Shown here piece by piece: positions 1 through 10,428 of a DNA stretch of 64,000 bases. The notes under the pieces were generated by a model that was not told the DNA's origin, did not search any database, and saw only the letters and a program-made list of their open reading frames with translations. The stretch comes from Bacteroidales bacterium (GTDB taxonomy: Bacteria > Bacteroidota > Bacteroidia > Bacteroidales > UBA10428). Position 1 is the first letter of the stretch, and each line of letters begins with the position of its first letter. Position numbers and translations under genes: made by a program. The stretch spans positions 1 through 64,000 of the forward strand of contig JAFGVA010000168.1 in NCBI GenBank assembly GCA_016938235.1. The letters are read 5' to 3'.

Positions 1-287
1 AAAATGTCTTTTCCGAATTATGCACTACCTTTGAGGGGTATAACTTTATTACTCGCTAACTTAGCTGGTAAATAATTACGAAAAAATTTACAATCAAAGA
101 ATTATGTCAATTAATTCTTCTATGATCTTTACATCTCTATTTCTTTTCGTGGATTGGATGTCTTAAATATCTAACATTTATTCACTTACGCATCATTTGT
201 TTTAGATATAGTTTGAATTGTTATACTAATAAACCTGCTAAATAGATTACTTTAAACACTCACAATAAAACTATAAATTTTATTCTC
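1..287. other. Left-edge region without a recognisable gene
   Basis: AT-rich sequence. An open frame runs from the window edge to a TAA at 73-75 and could be the last codons of a gene outside the window, but the roughly 24 residues resemble nothing I know. The rest, up to the GH10 gene, shows no convincing promoter, hairpin or RNA gene. Confidence 0.3.
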
Positions 288-298
288 ATGAGAAAACA

Positions 299-2365
299 AT
301 GTTTTTATTATTAAGTGTAATTAACCTGACAGGTATATTTTGTCAAAACGATCCTATTGTTTATGAGGCAGAACAAGCAAGTCTCGGATCAGATTTCGAA
401 ATTGTTAGTGACGGTGAAATAGAATATATTAAACCTAAGACAGATTTTTTAAATAGCGCATTTCCCGGGAGTGATATAAAAGTTGCCTCCTTCTCTGTTT
501 CCTTTCCTGAAGCTGGTATTTATAAATTATATGCAAGGATATTTGTAGGTGAAAATGGAGCAAATGATGATAGCTTTTTCTATGGAAACGGCTTTGGCAC
601 TAAAAATCCGACCAGTGAATTTGACTGGATTATGTGCAATAACATGAATGTTGCCGGATATACTATTCTTACTGATGTTGTTGAGGAAATAGGTGATGCA
701 TCCACTGGATTATGGAAATGGGTAGCTTTATCGGATTATACGGGAGGTGAAGCTCCACTTACTTTCTCAGTTGAAATAGATGGATTAGATCAGATTTTAC
801 AATTAGGTGCTCGTGAAAATGGATTTGCAATTGATAAAATTGCCTTTGGCAAAAATGGGATCTTTTATACAGTTGATAACCTTAATAATGGAGAGGCAGG
901 CTCAAAGACCCATCCAGGAAGACCGTATAATGGGCCACCACTGGCTACTGGTCTTGATAAATTCTTGGGTTGTGTTCATTCCCGCAGTTCCAAAAGAGAT
1001 GTAACAGAATATTTCAATCAGTTAACCCCTGGTAATGCAGGAAAGTGGGGATGGGTGGAAAGCCGACGTGATACAATGGTATGGACAGAACTGGATGAAG
1101 CTTACCAGGCAGCTATGGATAATGGCTACATTTACAAGCATCATGTTATGGTTTGGGGTGCCCAGCAACCATCATGGATAGCCGAACTCGACAGCGCAGA
1201 ACAACGTGCAGAATTGGAAGAATGGTTCGCAGCAGTGGCCGAACGATATCCTGGAGCGCATCAGGTTGAGGTAGTGAACGAACCTTTGCATAATGCCCCT
1301 GATGCTTCGAATGAAGGTAACTATATAAACGCACTCGGTGGTGCCGGTGATAGTGGTTGGGATTGGATACTTGAATCTTTTCGAATGGCACGAGAAGCTT
1401 TCAGCGACACTACCGTTCTGATGATAAATGAATATAGTATAATGAACAGTAATTCCAATACTGACCAATACCTTGATATAATACATCTGTTGCAAGAGGA
1501 GGATTTAATAGATGCTATTGGTTTTCAGGCGCATGGTTTTTCACACAATGTATCGAACGAAATCTATCTCAGAAATCTAGATACATTGGCAAGTACCGGG
1601 TTACCTTTATACGCGACAGAGCTTGACATTGATGGTCCAACCGACCTTGAGCATGTGCATAATTATATGAATTTGTTTCCATTATTATGGGAACATCCTG
1701 CTATAAAGGGAATTACACTATGGGGCTTCAAACCTGCCATGTGGCGGGGCGACGAGGGCTGTTATTTGATAGATGAAGAAGGAGAAGAGCGCCCTGCTAT
1801 GAAATGGCTTAGAGCATATCTAAATAATGCATTTATTGCTAATGAATCCATAACCGTTTCATCAGTTAATGGTTTTACTACCATTGATACATTGGGCGGA
1901 ATCCTACAATTGGAAGCCCAGGTGTTTCCTGATACATCAACAATCAGTTCAGTTTATTGGAGCGTTAATAATCCTAGTATAGCTACTATAAATGAAGAAG
2001 GATTAATTACTGCCTTAAGTAATGGAACTGTAATAGCAAAAGCACAATCACTGGAACTAGATTCTGAAGTCTCTGATCAGGTAGAAATTACAATAACTAA
2101 CCAGGAAACCCTAGTGAACACAGTAAGCTGGAATGAAAAGGTAAAGATTTATCCAAATCCGGTTAAGGAGGGACAATTCACGATTAGCGGTATTAGTCAA
2201 GAGTGTACTATTGCTATTTGCGATTTACAGGGAAAAATAGTGTTTCTCCAAAGTGCGTCAAATTCGGATAGTCATGTATTCAATCTTGAAATCTCACCTG
2301 GCCTTTACTTATTTACAGTTACCAAAGGTGAAAAAATATTACGTGATAAAATAGTTGTAGAATAG
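299..2365 (+). CDS. Secreted GH10 endo-beta-1,4-xylanase with N-terminal binding module and T9SS tail; signal peptide possibly frameshifted
   Basis: GH10 enzymes cleave the xylan backbone with retention. Visible order: short hydrophobic start, a jelly-roll-like binding module (about 20-195, with the NDDSF signature), GH10 barrel (about 215-525), bacterial Ig-like domain (about 530-605), and a T9SS sorting tail beginning at KIYPNP (about 618-688). The acid/base is Glu328 in VVNEPLH and the nucleophile Glu441 in TELDIDG. The gene at 41562 is a close full-length paralogue. Oddity: the first in-frame ATG (299) gives a signal peptide with no basic residues. An ATG at 288 would encode Met-Arg-Lys-Gln but lies in another frame and stops at 312; one added base would join it to the hydrophobic stretch. 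The gene is therefore either a recent one-base deletion, a sequencing error, or starts unusually. A terminator follows, so it looks like the last gene of its own transcript. Confidence 0.9.
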   Translation: MFLLLSVINLTGIFCQNDPIVYEAEQASLGSDFEIVSDGEIEYIKPKTDFLNSAFPGSDIKVASFSVSFPEAGIYKLYARIFVGENGANDDSFFYGNGFGTKNPTSEFDWIMCNNMNVAGYTILTDVVEEIGDASTGLWKWVALSDYTGGEAPLTFSVEIDGLDQILQLGARENGFAIDKIAFGKNGIFYTVDNLNNGEAGSKTHPGRPYNGPPLATGLDKFLGCVHSRSSKRDVTEYFNQLTPGNAGKWGWVESRRDTMVWTELDEAYQAAMDNGYIYKHHVMVWGAQQPSWIAELDSAEQRAELEEWFAAVAERYPGAHQVEVVNEPLHNAPDASNEGNYINALGGAGDSGWDWILESFRMAREAFSDTTVLMINEYSIMNSNSNTDQYLDIIHLLQEEDLIDAIGFQAHGFSHNVSNEIYLRNLDTLASTGLPLYATELDIDGPTDLEHVHNYMNLFPLLWEHPAIKGITLWGFKPAMWRGDEGCYLIDEEGEERPAMKWLRAYLNNAFIANESITVSSVNGFTTIDTLGGILQLEAQVFPDTSTISSVYWSVNNPSIATINEEGLITALSNGTVIAKAQSLELDSEVSDQVEITITNQETLVNTVSWNEKVKIYPNPVKEGQFTISGISQECTIAICDLQGKIVFLQSASNSDSHVFNLEISPGLYLFTVTKGEKILRDKIVVE

Positions 2366-2407
2366 TAATTGTATTTTTTTCATAAAGATTATCAGTTTGG
2401 GTATATT

Positions 2408-2446
2408 AAAAAGCTTTCGGAAGAATAATCCGGAAGCTTTTCTTTT
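2408..2446 (+). terminator. Rho-independent terminator after GH10 gene
   Basis: The hairpin arms are AAGCTTTCGG and CCGGAAGCTT with one G-T pair, an AT-rich loop, then TTCTTTTAT. It lies 43 bases after the GH10 stop and before the regulator gene. Confidence 0.7.
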
Positions 2447-2659
2447 ATATATCTGAGCTCTAAAATGGTTATTAGATTATTTTCCAGAAATAGTAACTTA
2501 TTCAAAATTAATTGTTAAAAGCAAAATTATTTACTCTATTCAATTTTACGATTTATTTATCTAATGATTTTCGATATTTTTGTATTATTTATTATTATAT
2601 AAATAAAACAAATTATAAAAAGTTTATCGAAATATTTTTCGAAAATATAGATATTCTCT

Positions 2660-5600
2660 ATGAGAAGAATAATTGAGCTAATTGTACCAAAATTATTGAT
2701 CGCTTTTCTTATTTTTGATATTGCCCAGGCTGCAGATCTAAGTAAGGATGTTAAACAAATAGTTAATACTTCAGAAAAAAGGATTACTTTTCAAACCCTT
2801 CCTGAAAATTTTGATTACAACGGAGTGCGCGATATACTTAGCGATCATAAAGGATTTTTATGGTTTGCCACTATAGATGGGCTGATCCGCTTTGACGGGA
2901 TTAATCTTTTTTTGTACGAGCATAGCGATCTTGATTCAAACAGTCTACTTAATAATGAAGTGAATGCATTGGCAGAGGATGCATATGGAAACCTATGGAT
3001 AGGCACTTCAAAAGGATTAAATCTTTATAATCGGGAAATGGATAACTTTTCTGATGTCAGTAGACAAGCAGCACAACTCATGGAGTTGAGCGATACATAT
3101 ATCAGTGATATTTCTGTAGATAGTAATTCCATGTTATGGATTTCTACATATGGTAACAATTTTTATGTTCTAAATTCAGCAAACCATGAAATTAGATCCT
3201 ACATACCAATAAAAAACTACCCAGGAGAATTTTTATCGAAGGGAATAACCAGGATTGCAATACATAATGAGAAAGTTTGGATTGGAACCAGAGATGGATT
3301 GTTCCTTTTTCAGCCCAGTGACACAAGTTTCAAATATTTTTGTAGTAATCCTGAAGTTCCTTACAGCCTCAGTAATAATTATATATTATCCATGGCTATT
3401 AACAAACAGGGTGAGTTGTGGATTGGTACTCGGGGAGGTGGATTAAACCTACTTATTGAACAAGATGGGAAGTACAGTTTCAGAAGATATCTCAGTGACA
3501 ATAAATCAGGTAGTCTTTCAAATAACGTTATACTTTCCATAACTGAAGCGCATAATGGAGATATGTGGTTTGGAACAGAGAATGGCGGGTTAAATCGTTT
3601 AAGTCGGAAGGAAGAAAGGTTTGAAATATACCGGGTCGAAGAAGCTAGCGATAATAGTCTAAACAGCAATTCAATCTGGTCCTTATATACTGATAAGGAG
3701 GGTCGTATCTGGATAGGTACTGTAGATAAGGGTATAAATGTGATTGATGAAAAATACAATAAATTTGATTCATTTAAAAAGAATCCCATAAAACCCGGGA
3801 AGAGCCTCCCGCATAATAATGTTCGTTCATTCTCCGAAACTGAAAATGGTAAAATATGGATAGGAACAGATGGTGGAGGGGTTTGTCTTTTTGATCCGAA
3901 AACACATGAATTCTCCCAGCAGATATATAATTCAGAAAAGTATAATTGCCTTAAAAACAATGCAGTACAATCCGTACTATACGATGAGAACAAATATTTG
4001 TGGATTGCTCTTTGGGGTTCAGGTGTCGATCGTCTCGATATAAAGAATAACAAAATTGAACATTTCGTACTAAATACAGAAGAAACTGAAGCCAGCAATG
4101 TGAGAGTATTGTATAAAGATTCTCAAAACAATTTATGGGCAGGTAGTTCCGGCAAAGGCTTGTTTAAATTTAATGAGAAACAAAATGCTTTTGAAACTGT
4201 TCGTTCTTCCAATTCTTGCGATGCTATTACCGGCAAATCTTTTGTTTCCTGTATGCTGGAAGATAAAAACCATACTTATTGGGTAGGTACACTGCATGGA
4301 TTGTTTCGTATTAAATATGGTAAGAATCAAATTCTTACTTGCGAAGAAATAAATCCATCTGCAGATTCAAACAGTTATAGTCGTCATGCTTATCATGTCA
4401 TTTTTAAAGATACCAAAGAAAGAATCTGGGCTGGTACCGCTGATGATGGTATTTATTTGATTTCAGGTGACAATAATATAATTCAGTCAATTGATAAACA
4501 GGATGGGTTACTTAGTAATACCATTTTTGGGATATTGGAAGACGACAAAGGCTATTTGTGGATAACAACTAACCGAGGAATGACACGCTTCCATCCCGAT
4601 TCAATGAGTTTCAGAAGTTTTACACGGGAAGATGGTTTGAACTCTAATGAGTTTTATCCAAATTCCTGTTTGCGAACTTCATCAGGCAGATTTTTTATTG
4701 GTGGCGAAAACGGCTTCAATATGTTTTATCCCGGAGAAATAATTAAAAACAAGACAAAGCCTGTAGTGCAGCTTTCTGATTTTAAGATCGGTAACGTTTC
4801 AGCTAAAATTAATGTAAAGGGTTCTCCATTAAAGAAGCACATAACTGAAACAGATGAAATTATTTTGAATCATAAACAATCTTCATTTACTATTGAATTT
4901 GTTGCACTTAATTATACTCGACCAAAAAAAAACCAGTTTAAGTATAAATTGGAAGGACTTGAGGAAAACTGGATTAATGCCGGAAATAATCGTTCAGCTA
5001 ACTATACAAATATTGGACCGGGTAATTATGTATTCCTTATAAAGGGTTCAAATAATGATGGTGTATGGAGTGATGAACCTTTGCGCTTAAAAATTACAGT
5101 TCGTCCTCCTGTTTGGAAAACCCACTGGGCATATTTTTTCTATTTAGTACTTATTTCTTCGATTAGTATTCTAGGCTTAAAGATTTGGCAGGAACGTAGC
5201 AGAATAAAAAACCAGCTTTTGCTTGAAAAAATGGCAAAAGAACAAGAACATGAGATGAATGAAAGGAATATCCAGTACTTTACCAATATTTCTCATGAAT
5301 TCCGCACTCCGCTGAGCCTGATTATTGGTCCTTTGGAGAATCTAATTCAATCAGCGACCTTTAGTTTAAAAGATCAACTTCAGGTGATTCAGCGGAATGC
5401 AAACCGACTGATGTATCTAACTAATAACCTTATGAATTTCCGAAAATTCGAAGAGGGAGGGTTAAAATTAAATGTGCAGGAAGGAGATATTCTTAACTGT
5501 CTAAAGGATATTTCAAATTATTTTACTATCCGCATCAGACGAAGAAAACTAATTCTTAGCGTAGACTCAAACGAGAACTCCATAATTGGTTGGTTTGATC

Positions 5601-6868
5601 CGGAAAAAATGGAAACGATTTTACTAAATCTGCTGTCGAATGCCATTAAATTTAGTCATGATGGGGGACTAATTAAAATTGATATCAACGCTCATGATCA
5701 ATCATCCATGATTAAAAATTTCAATTATACCAACATAAATGAATTAGCAGCAAGCAAATATCTTGAATTAAAAATTACTGATAGCGGAACTGGTATTTCC
5801 AGTGAGGAATTACCCCATATATTTGATAAGTTTTATCAGGCAAAAAATTCTGCTAACAACAGACAAGTTGGAACCGGCATTGGGTTGAGCCTTACAAAGG
5901 GACTTGTTGAACTACATCATGGGAATATATGGGTTGATAGTGAGTTAGGTATGGGTACCTCTTTTACTGTATTCATTCCAATTGAACGTAGCTCTTACGC
6001 TGATCACGAAGTAACTGGTAATTCTATTGATAAAATTGGGAAAAGCATTATGAGTCCTCATAATGAATTGACCATTGAAGAAGCCACTGGAACAAATTCG
6101 GGAGAAAAAACTGGAGAAAGACCAGATATTTTAGTTGTAGAGGATAATGATGATCTTAGGTTATTTCTAGCAAGGGAATTAGGAAATATATACAATGTAA
6201 AACAAGCTGAAGATGGTGCTTATGGAATTGATATGGCGCTAAATTTGGTTCCCGATCTGATAATTACTGATGTGCTGATGCCACGTCTTAGCGGGTTTGA
6301 ATTATGTAAAGCGATAAAATCTGATATCAGAACATCACATATTCCAATCATTTTACTTACAGCTAAAAGTGCAATTCATGATCAAATAGAAGGTTTTGAA
6401 CAGGGCGCTGATGTCTATCTAACTAAACCATTTAGTATGGAACTTCTTCATACACAAATTAATCACCTTATTCAATCTCGCAGGAAATTATATGCTCAAT
6501 TCAGTCATGATGTTTATCTCATACCCAGTAAACTGAGTGAAAATGTGATGGATCAGCAATTTCTGCAAAGGATAATCGACTTTGTTTTGCAAAATATATA
6601 CGATGAAAAAATTAATGTAGAAGGCCTGGCTACTGAAATGAACCTCAATCGGAGTAATATATATCGCAAGATAAAAGCTCTTACCGGTGATTCAGTTGTC
6701 GAGTTTATAAGAACAATTAGACTTAAACAGGCCATAAAGTTAATGGAAACAAGAAAATTTTCACTTGCCGAAATTGCTTATCAGACGGGGTTTACGTCCC
6801 CATCTTACTTTACTAAGATGTTTAAGCGTAAATACGGGAAAACCCCCTCGGAATATATTGATTCTTAA
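2660..6868 (+). CDS. Hybrid two-component system regulator (sensor kinase/receiver/AraC) of the first xylan locus
   Basis: This is a one-protein signalling system of the kind that senses oligosaccharides in the periplasm and activates a polysaccharide locus. Order seen in 1402 residues: signal peptide (1-25), many two-component propeller repeats with the W(I/F)GT pattern (about 50-700), Y_Y_Y domain (about 730-810), one membrane helix (about 822-842), histidine kinase dimerisation domain with His879 in ISHEFRTP, ATPase domain with DSGTGIS and GTGIGLS, receiver domain with phosphoacceptor Asp1204 in ITDVLMP, and an AraC helix-turn-helix at the C-terminus (about 1295-1400). The length is normal for the family. 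A TATTTTTG element at 2575-2582 fits a Bacteroidota -7 box but lacks a clear -33 partner. By position it probably controls SusC/SusD at 7342; the ligand is inferred, not seen. Confidence 0.93.
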   Translation: MRRIIELIVPKLLIAFLIFDIAQAADLSKDVKQIVNTSEKRITFQTLPENFDYNGVRDILSDHKGFLWFATIDGLIRFDGINLFLYEHSDLDSNSLLNNEVNALAEDAYGNLWIGTSKGLNLYNREMDNFSDVSRQAAQLMELSDTYISDISVDSNSMLWISTYGNNFYVLNSANHEIRSYIPIKNYPGEFLSKGITRIAIHNEKVWIGTRDGLFLFQPSDTSFKYFCSNPEVPYSLSNNYILSMAINKQGELWIGTRGGGLNLLIEQDGKYSFRRYLSDNKSGSLSNNVILSITEAHNGDMWFGTENGGLNRLSRKEERFEIYRVEEASDNSLNSNSIWSLYTDKEGRIWIGTVDKGINVIDEKYNKFDSFKKNPIKPGKSLPHNNVRSFSETENGKIWIGTDGGGVCLFDPKTHEFSQQIYNSEKYNCLKNNAVQSVLYDENKYLWIALWGSGVDRLDIKNNKIEHFVLNTEETEASNVRVLYKDSQNNLWAGSSGKGLFKFNEKQNAFETVRSSNSCDAITGKSFVSCMLEDKNHTYWVGTLHGLFRIKYGKNQILTCEEINPSADSNSYSRHAYHVIFKDTKERIWAGTADDGIYLISGDNNIIQSIDKQDGLLSNTIFGILEDDKGYLWITTNRGMTRFHPDSMSFRSFTREDGLNSNEFYPNSCLRTSSGRFFIGGENGFNMFYPGEIIKNKTKPVVQLSDFKIGNVSAKINVKGSPLKKHITETDEIILNHKQSSFTIEFVALNYTRPKKNQFKYKLEGLEENWINAGNNRSANYTNIGPGNYVFLIKGSNNDGVWSDEPLRLKITVRPPVWKTHWAYFFYLVLISSISILGLKIWQERSRIKNQLLLEKMAKEQEHEMNERNIQYFTNISHEFRTPLSLIIGPLENLIQSATFSLKDQLQVIQRNANRLMYLTNNLMNFRKFEEGGLKLNVQEGDILNCLKDISNYFTIRIRRRKLILSVDSNENSIIGWFDPEKMETILLNLLSNAIKFSHDGGLIKIDINAHDQSSMIKNFNYTNINELAASKYLELKITDSGTGISSEELPHIFDKFYQAKNSANNRQVGTGIGLSLTKGLVELHHGNIWVDSELGMGTSFTVFIPIERSSYADHEVTGNSIDKIGKSIMSPHNELTIEEATGTNSGEKTGERPDILVVEDNDDLRLFLARELGNIYNVKQAEDGAYGIDMALNLVPDLIITDVLMPRLSGFELCKAIKSDIRTSHIPIILLTAKSAIHDQIEGFEQGADVYLTKPFSMELLHTQINHLIQSRRKLYAQFSHDVYLIPSKLSENVMDQQFLQRIIDFVLQNIYDEKINVEGLATEMNLNRSNIYRKIKALTGDSVVEFIRTIRLKQAIKLMETRKFSLAEIAYQTGFTSPSYFTKMFKRKYGKTPSEYIDS

Positions 6869-7341
6869 TATAACTATTGATTTTATCATTAGTAAACTAT
6901 TTATACTATATCTATTTCTTATTTGCAAATAGACATCAAACAAACCTTCATTTGCATTCTGAATATTATTTTGGGAATTTTTCCTATGAAGCACTGCACT
7001 AATTTTCAAATAAAGAATCCGTTTTTCTTCCTACTATACATTTTTATTGATAATTAATAGCTCAGTAGATTTAGAGGAAACAATAACTCTTCTATCAAGA
7101 TTGTTTTTCATCTAAAATCGATTTAACCATTTAAACTATTTATTAAGGTCAAGATTATTATTTTGTCTAATCACCACATTTATAGTTATATACATATCTG
7201 GAAAAAGATTTTTTACAGACGTGCACCATCTCTTTTATTTGAAGTATCAAATGTTATAGCCTGGTCATGACCCGTCTAATATCTTTAGCTGTTGGATTAT
7301 TTAGTAACCCATAAACTATTTTTAACCTAATAAAACAACAG
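6869..7341. other. 472-base intergenic region before susC
   Basis: No ORF, tRNA or clear TTTG/TAnnTTTG pair was found. The length suggests that it holds the regulated promoter and a long 5' leader of the susC-susD transcript, which is usual for hybrid-regulator-controlled loci. I see no strong hairpin or repeat in it. Confidence 0.4.
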
Positions 7342-10300
7342 ATGAAAAAAAAGTTAATTGTTAAAGTATCAACTACGTTGTTACTCATACTGTTCACTTC
7401 GATATTGGGTCTTTGTCAGGATCTGAATATCAATGGCAGGGTAACAGATGAATCGGGGGTTCCGTTACCCGGCGTTAGTATTTACATTGAAGGCACTACG
7501 CTTGGTACAATAACAGATGATGACGGAGACTATTCAATTTCTGCCCCAACAAATTCGGTTTTAGTATATACCTATCTGGGCTTTTTAACCGATAAAATTA
7601 TAGTTACAGATCAGTCTGAAATTAATATATCATTAGTTCCAGACATAGCATCTATTGATCAAATTGTAGTTGTTGGATATGGTGTTCAGCGTAAGGAGGC
7701 TATAACTGGTTCAGTAGCTTCGATTAAGGGGGATGAATTACGCGAAATACCATCCACCAATTTTACACAGGCTATACAAGGTCGAATGCCGGGGGTTCAG
7801 ATTTCGCAGACTTCAACAAAACCTGGCGAATCTATGCAAATTCGCATACGAGGCACACGCTCTCTTACAGCCAGCAACGATCCGCTCATCGTATTGGATG
7901 GCATTCCCTTTGCCGGAAATATAAGTGATATTAATCCAAACGATATTAATAGCATTGATATTCTTAAGGATGCATCAGCAACGGCTATTTATGGTTCACG
8001 AGGTGCCAATGGCGTTATTTTAATTACTACTAAAAAAGGACGACAAGGAGAAAAAGCTAAATTCGATTATAACGGATATACAGGATTTAAAAAGGCGATA
8101 CCTTATCCGATGATGGATGGGCCATCCTTTGTTGCTCTTCGCGAGGCACGCGGGCAATACGTAAATAACGATCTGGATGAGTCGAATGATGTAAATACCG
8201 ACTGGCAGGAGTTAATGTATCGAACCGGAATTGTAACAAGCCACGATATGGCGGTATCCGGTGGAACAAAACAGGGTAATTACAATTTTGGTGTTGGTTA
8301 CTACCTCGATCAGGCAGTAATACCCACTTCACAATATAGCCGTATTTCTCTTCGTGCTTCCCTTGATCAGGGCATAGGCGAATATCTTAGATTTGGATTT
8401 TCGAGCAATAATAACTCAAGTTTAACAGAAGGATCTCAGGTAGGATTATATAGTACCTTAAGTATGTCGCCAATTGCCGATCCTTATGAGGCTGACGGAT
8501 CATACAAAAGAGTAATTCATATGCCATCGGACGATTATTGGTCAATCTCCAGAGATATAGTAAACGATAATGCAGAAATATGGCTGAGAGAAAAGAGAGG
8601 ATATGGATCCTACAACAACCTGTATGCAGAAGTAATTATGCCTGGTATAAAAGGCCTTAAGTACAGAATTAATTCAGGTTTGAATTTACGGATCTACAAC
8701 GAAGGTTCATTTACAGGAAAAGGAATCGGAAATGTGAATCCTGAAACGCCATCAACTGCAGGAATAACTAATTCACAAAGAATCAATTGGGTTGTTGAAA
8801 ACCTTTTAATGTACGACCGGACATTTAATGAAAAGCACCAGATTAATTTAGTGGCCTTGTATTCTGCTGAGCAGGATAAATATAATAGCTCAAATGTATC
8901 GGCCAAAGATATTCCAAACGAAATATTCAGATATTACAATCTTGGTGCTGCCAATGGCGAAATAATTGTAAATCCCGATTACCAGAGATATGAAATGAGT
9001 GAACTACTGTCATGGATGGGACGTGCAATGTATTCTTACGACAATCGATATATGTTCACCGCAACCTTACGGTCAGATGGTTCATCCCGATTGGCGGAAG
9101 GACATAAATGGCATACATACCCTGCAGTTTCAGTAGGATGGAATATTGGTAGAGAAGCCTTTATGGAAGGAGTAACACCCGTAAATAGTTTAAAACTTCG
9201 CGCTGGTTACGGACAAACATCTAACCAGGCTGTTAGTCCATATGCTACACTTGGATTGCTGAATTCGGAGCCATATAACCATGGAGATGATATGTACGTC
9301 AATGGTTTTTACGTTTCTAAATTACCTAATACGAATTTGGGGTGGGAATATTCTGAAACAATGAATTTTGGTATTGACTATTCACTGCTTGATTATCGTT
9401 TTTATGGTACTATGGAATATTATGTTACCAATACAAAAGATATTCTTCTTAATGTTAGTATGCCAAGAACTTCGGGCGTTGAAAGCTATACAGGAAATAT
9501 CGGTGAAACTCATAATAAGGGTATCGAGTTTTCACTCAACGCTTCCATATTAAACAATCCAGATGGTTTAACCTGGGATTTAGGGGTTAATGTATACTCT
9601 AACAAGAATAAACTGGTAGCCTTAGCTTCCGGCGAAGAGGAAGACATTGCGAACTGGTGGTTTGTAGGGCATCCTATTAATGTAGTCTATGATCATATTT
9701 ATGATGGACTCTGGCAAGAAGGCGACCCTTATTTGGAAATTCTGGAACCCGGAGGAAATCCAGAGGAAAAAATTGGTATGATAAAGGTGAAATATTACGG
9801 TGATTACAATGAAGATGGTTCCCCAACCAGAGCCATTTCAGATGAAGATAAGCAGGTTATAAGTCTTGATCCCGATTTTATGGGGGGCTTTAATACCAGA
9901 CTTGCCTATAAGAGTTTTGATCTAAATATAGTGGGAACCTTTCAAAAGGGTGGTGTACTAATTAGTCAGCTACATTCTTCAAACGGCTGGCTCAATTTAC
10001 TCAGCGGACGTAGAAATAATGTCGACGTTGACTATTGGACACCAACTAATACAGGCGCAAAATATCCAAATCCGGCAGGACCAAAGAGTAGTGAAAATCC
10101 TTTATATGGTAGTACTCTGGGATATTTTGATGCAACCTATCTTAAAGTGCGTACAATTTCAATTGGTTATAATGTAAATCAAAAATGGAGTCAAAAAGCG
10201 GGTATTCAAAAGGCTCGTATTTATGCTACTGTTCAAAATCCATTAGTATTGTTTTCACCATTCCATAAAGAGTCAGGTCTAGATCCAGAAACCAATTCAT

Positions 10301-10416
10301 ACGGTAATGAGAATGCAGCAGTGGCTTATTCATATCAGCGTAGACGTATTCTAACAGTAGGTACCAACACACCTCAGACACATAATTACCTGTTCGGATT
10401 GAATATAACCTTTTAA
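7342..10416 (+). CDS. SusC-like TonB-dependent outer-membrane transporter
   Basis: It imports oligosaccharides across the outer membrane, energised by TonB, with its SusD partner as a lid. Seen: signal peptide ending near LGLCQD, a carboxypeptidase-regulatory-like N-terminal domain (about 28-105, with GVPLPGVSI), a plug domain (about 112-230, with VVVGYGVQ, RIRGTRSL and DILKDASATAIYGSRG), and a long beta-barrel to the final aromatic residue in NITF. At 1024 residues it is full length. The susD gene follows after 12 bases, so the two are cotranscribed. The neighbouring GH10 and GH115 genes suggest glucuronoxylan oligosaccharides as cargo (inference). Confidence 0.95.
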   Translation: MKKKLIVKVSTTLLLILFTSILGLCQDLNINGRVTDESGVPLPGVSIYIEGTTLGTITDDDGDYSISAPTNSVLVYTYLGFLTDKIIVTDQSEINISLVPDIASIDQIVVVGYGVQRKEAITGSVASIKGDELREIPSTNFTQAIQGRMPGVQISQTSTKPGESMQIRIRGTRSLTASNDPLIVLDGIPFAGNISDINPNDINSIDILKDASATAIYGSRGANGVILITTKKGRQGEKAKFDYNGYTGFKKAIPYPMMDGPSFVALREARGQYVNNDLDESNDVNTDWQELMYRTGIVTSHDMAVSGGTKQGNYNFGVGYYLDQAVIPTSQYSRISLRASLDQGIGEYLRFGFSSNNNSSLTEGSQVGLYSTLSMSPIADPYEADGSYKRVIHMPSDDYWSISRDIVNDNAEIWLREKRGYGSYNNLYAEVIMPGIKGLKYRINSGLNLRIYNEGSFTGKGIGNVNPETPSTAGITNSQRINWVVENLLMYDRTFNEKHQINLVALYSAEQDKYNSSNVSAKDIPNEIFRYYNLGAANGEIIVNPDYQRYEMSELLSWMGRAMYSYDNRYMFTATLRSDGSSRLAEGHKWHTYPAVSVGWNIGREAFMEGVTPVNSLKLRAGYGQTSNQAVSPYATLGLLNSEPYNHGDDMYVNGFYVSKLPNTNLGWEYSETMNFGIDYSLLDYRFYGTMEYYVTNTKDILLNVSMPRTSGVESYTGNIGETHNKGIEFSLNASILNNPDGLTWDLGVNVYSNKNKLVALASGEEEDIANWWFVGHPINVVYDHIYDGLWQEGDPYLEILEPGGNPEEKIGMIKVKYYGDYNEDGSPTRAISDEDKQVISLDPDFMGGFNTRLAYKSFDLNIVGTFQKGGVLISQLHSSNGWLNLLSGRRNNVDVDYWTPTNTGAKYPNPAGPKSSENPLYGSTLGYFDATYLKVRTISIGYNVNQKWSQKAGIQKARIYATVQNPLVLFSPFHKESGLDPETNSYGNENAAVAYSYQRRRILTVGTNTPQTHNYLFGLNITF

Positions 10417-10428
10417 ATATTGATAAGA

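Noticed and set aside
1-75. Short open frame at the left edge
   Set aside because: About 24 residues with no recognisable similarity; it cannot be told from chance in AT-rich DNA.
3379-4098. 239-codon open frame opposite the first hybrid regulator
   Set aside because: It lies wholly inside the regulator gene on the other strand, and its sequence mirrors the propeller repeats.
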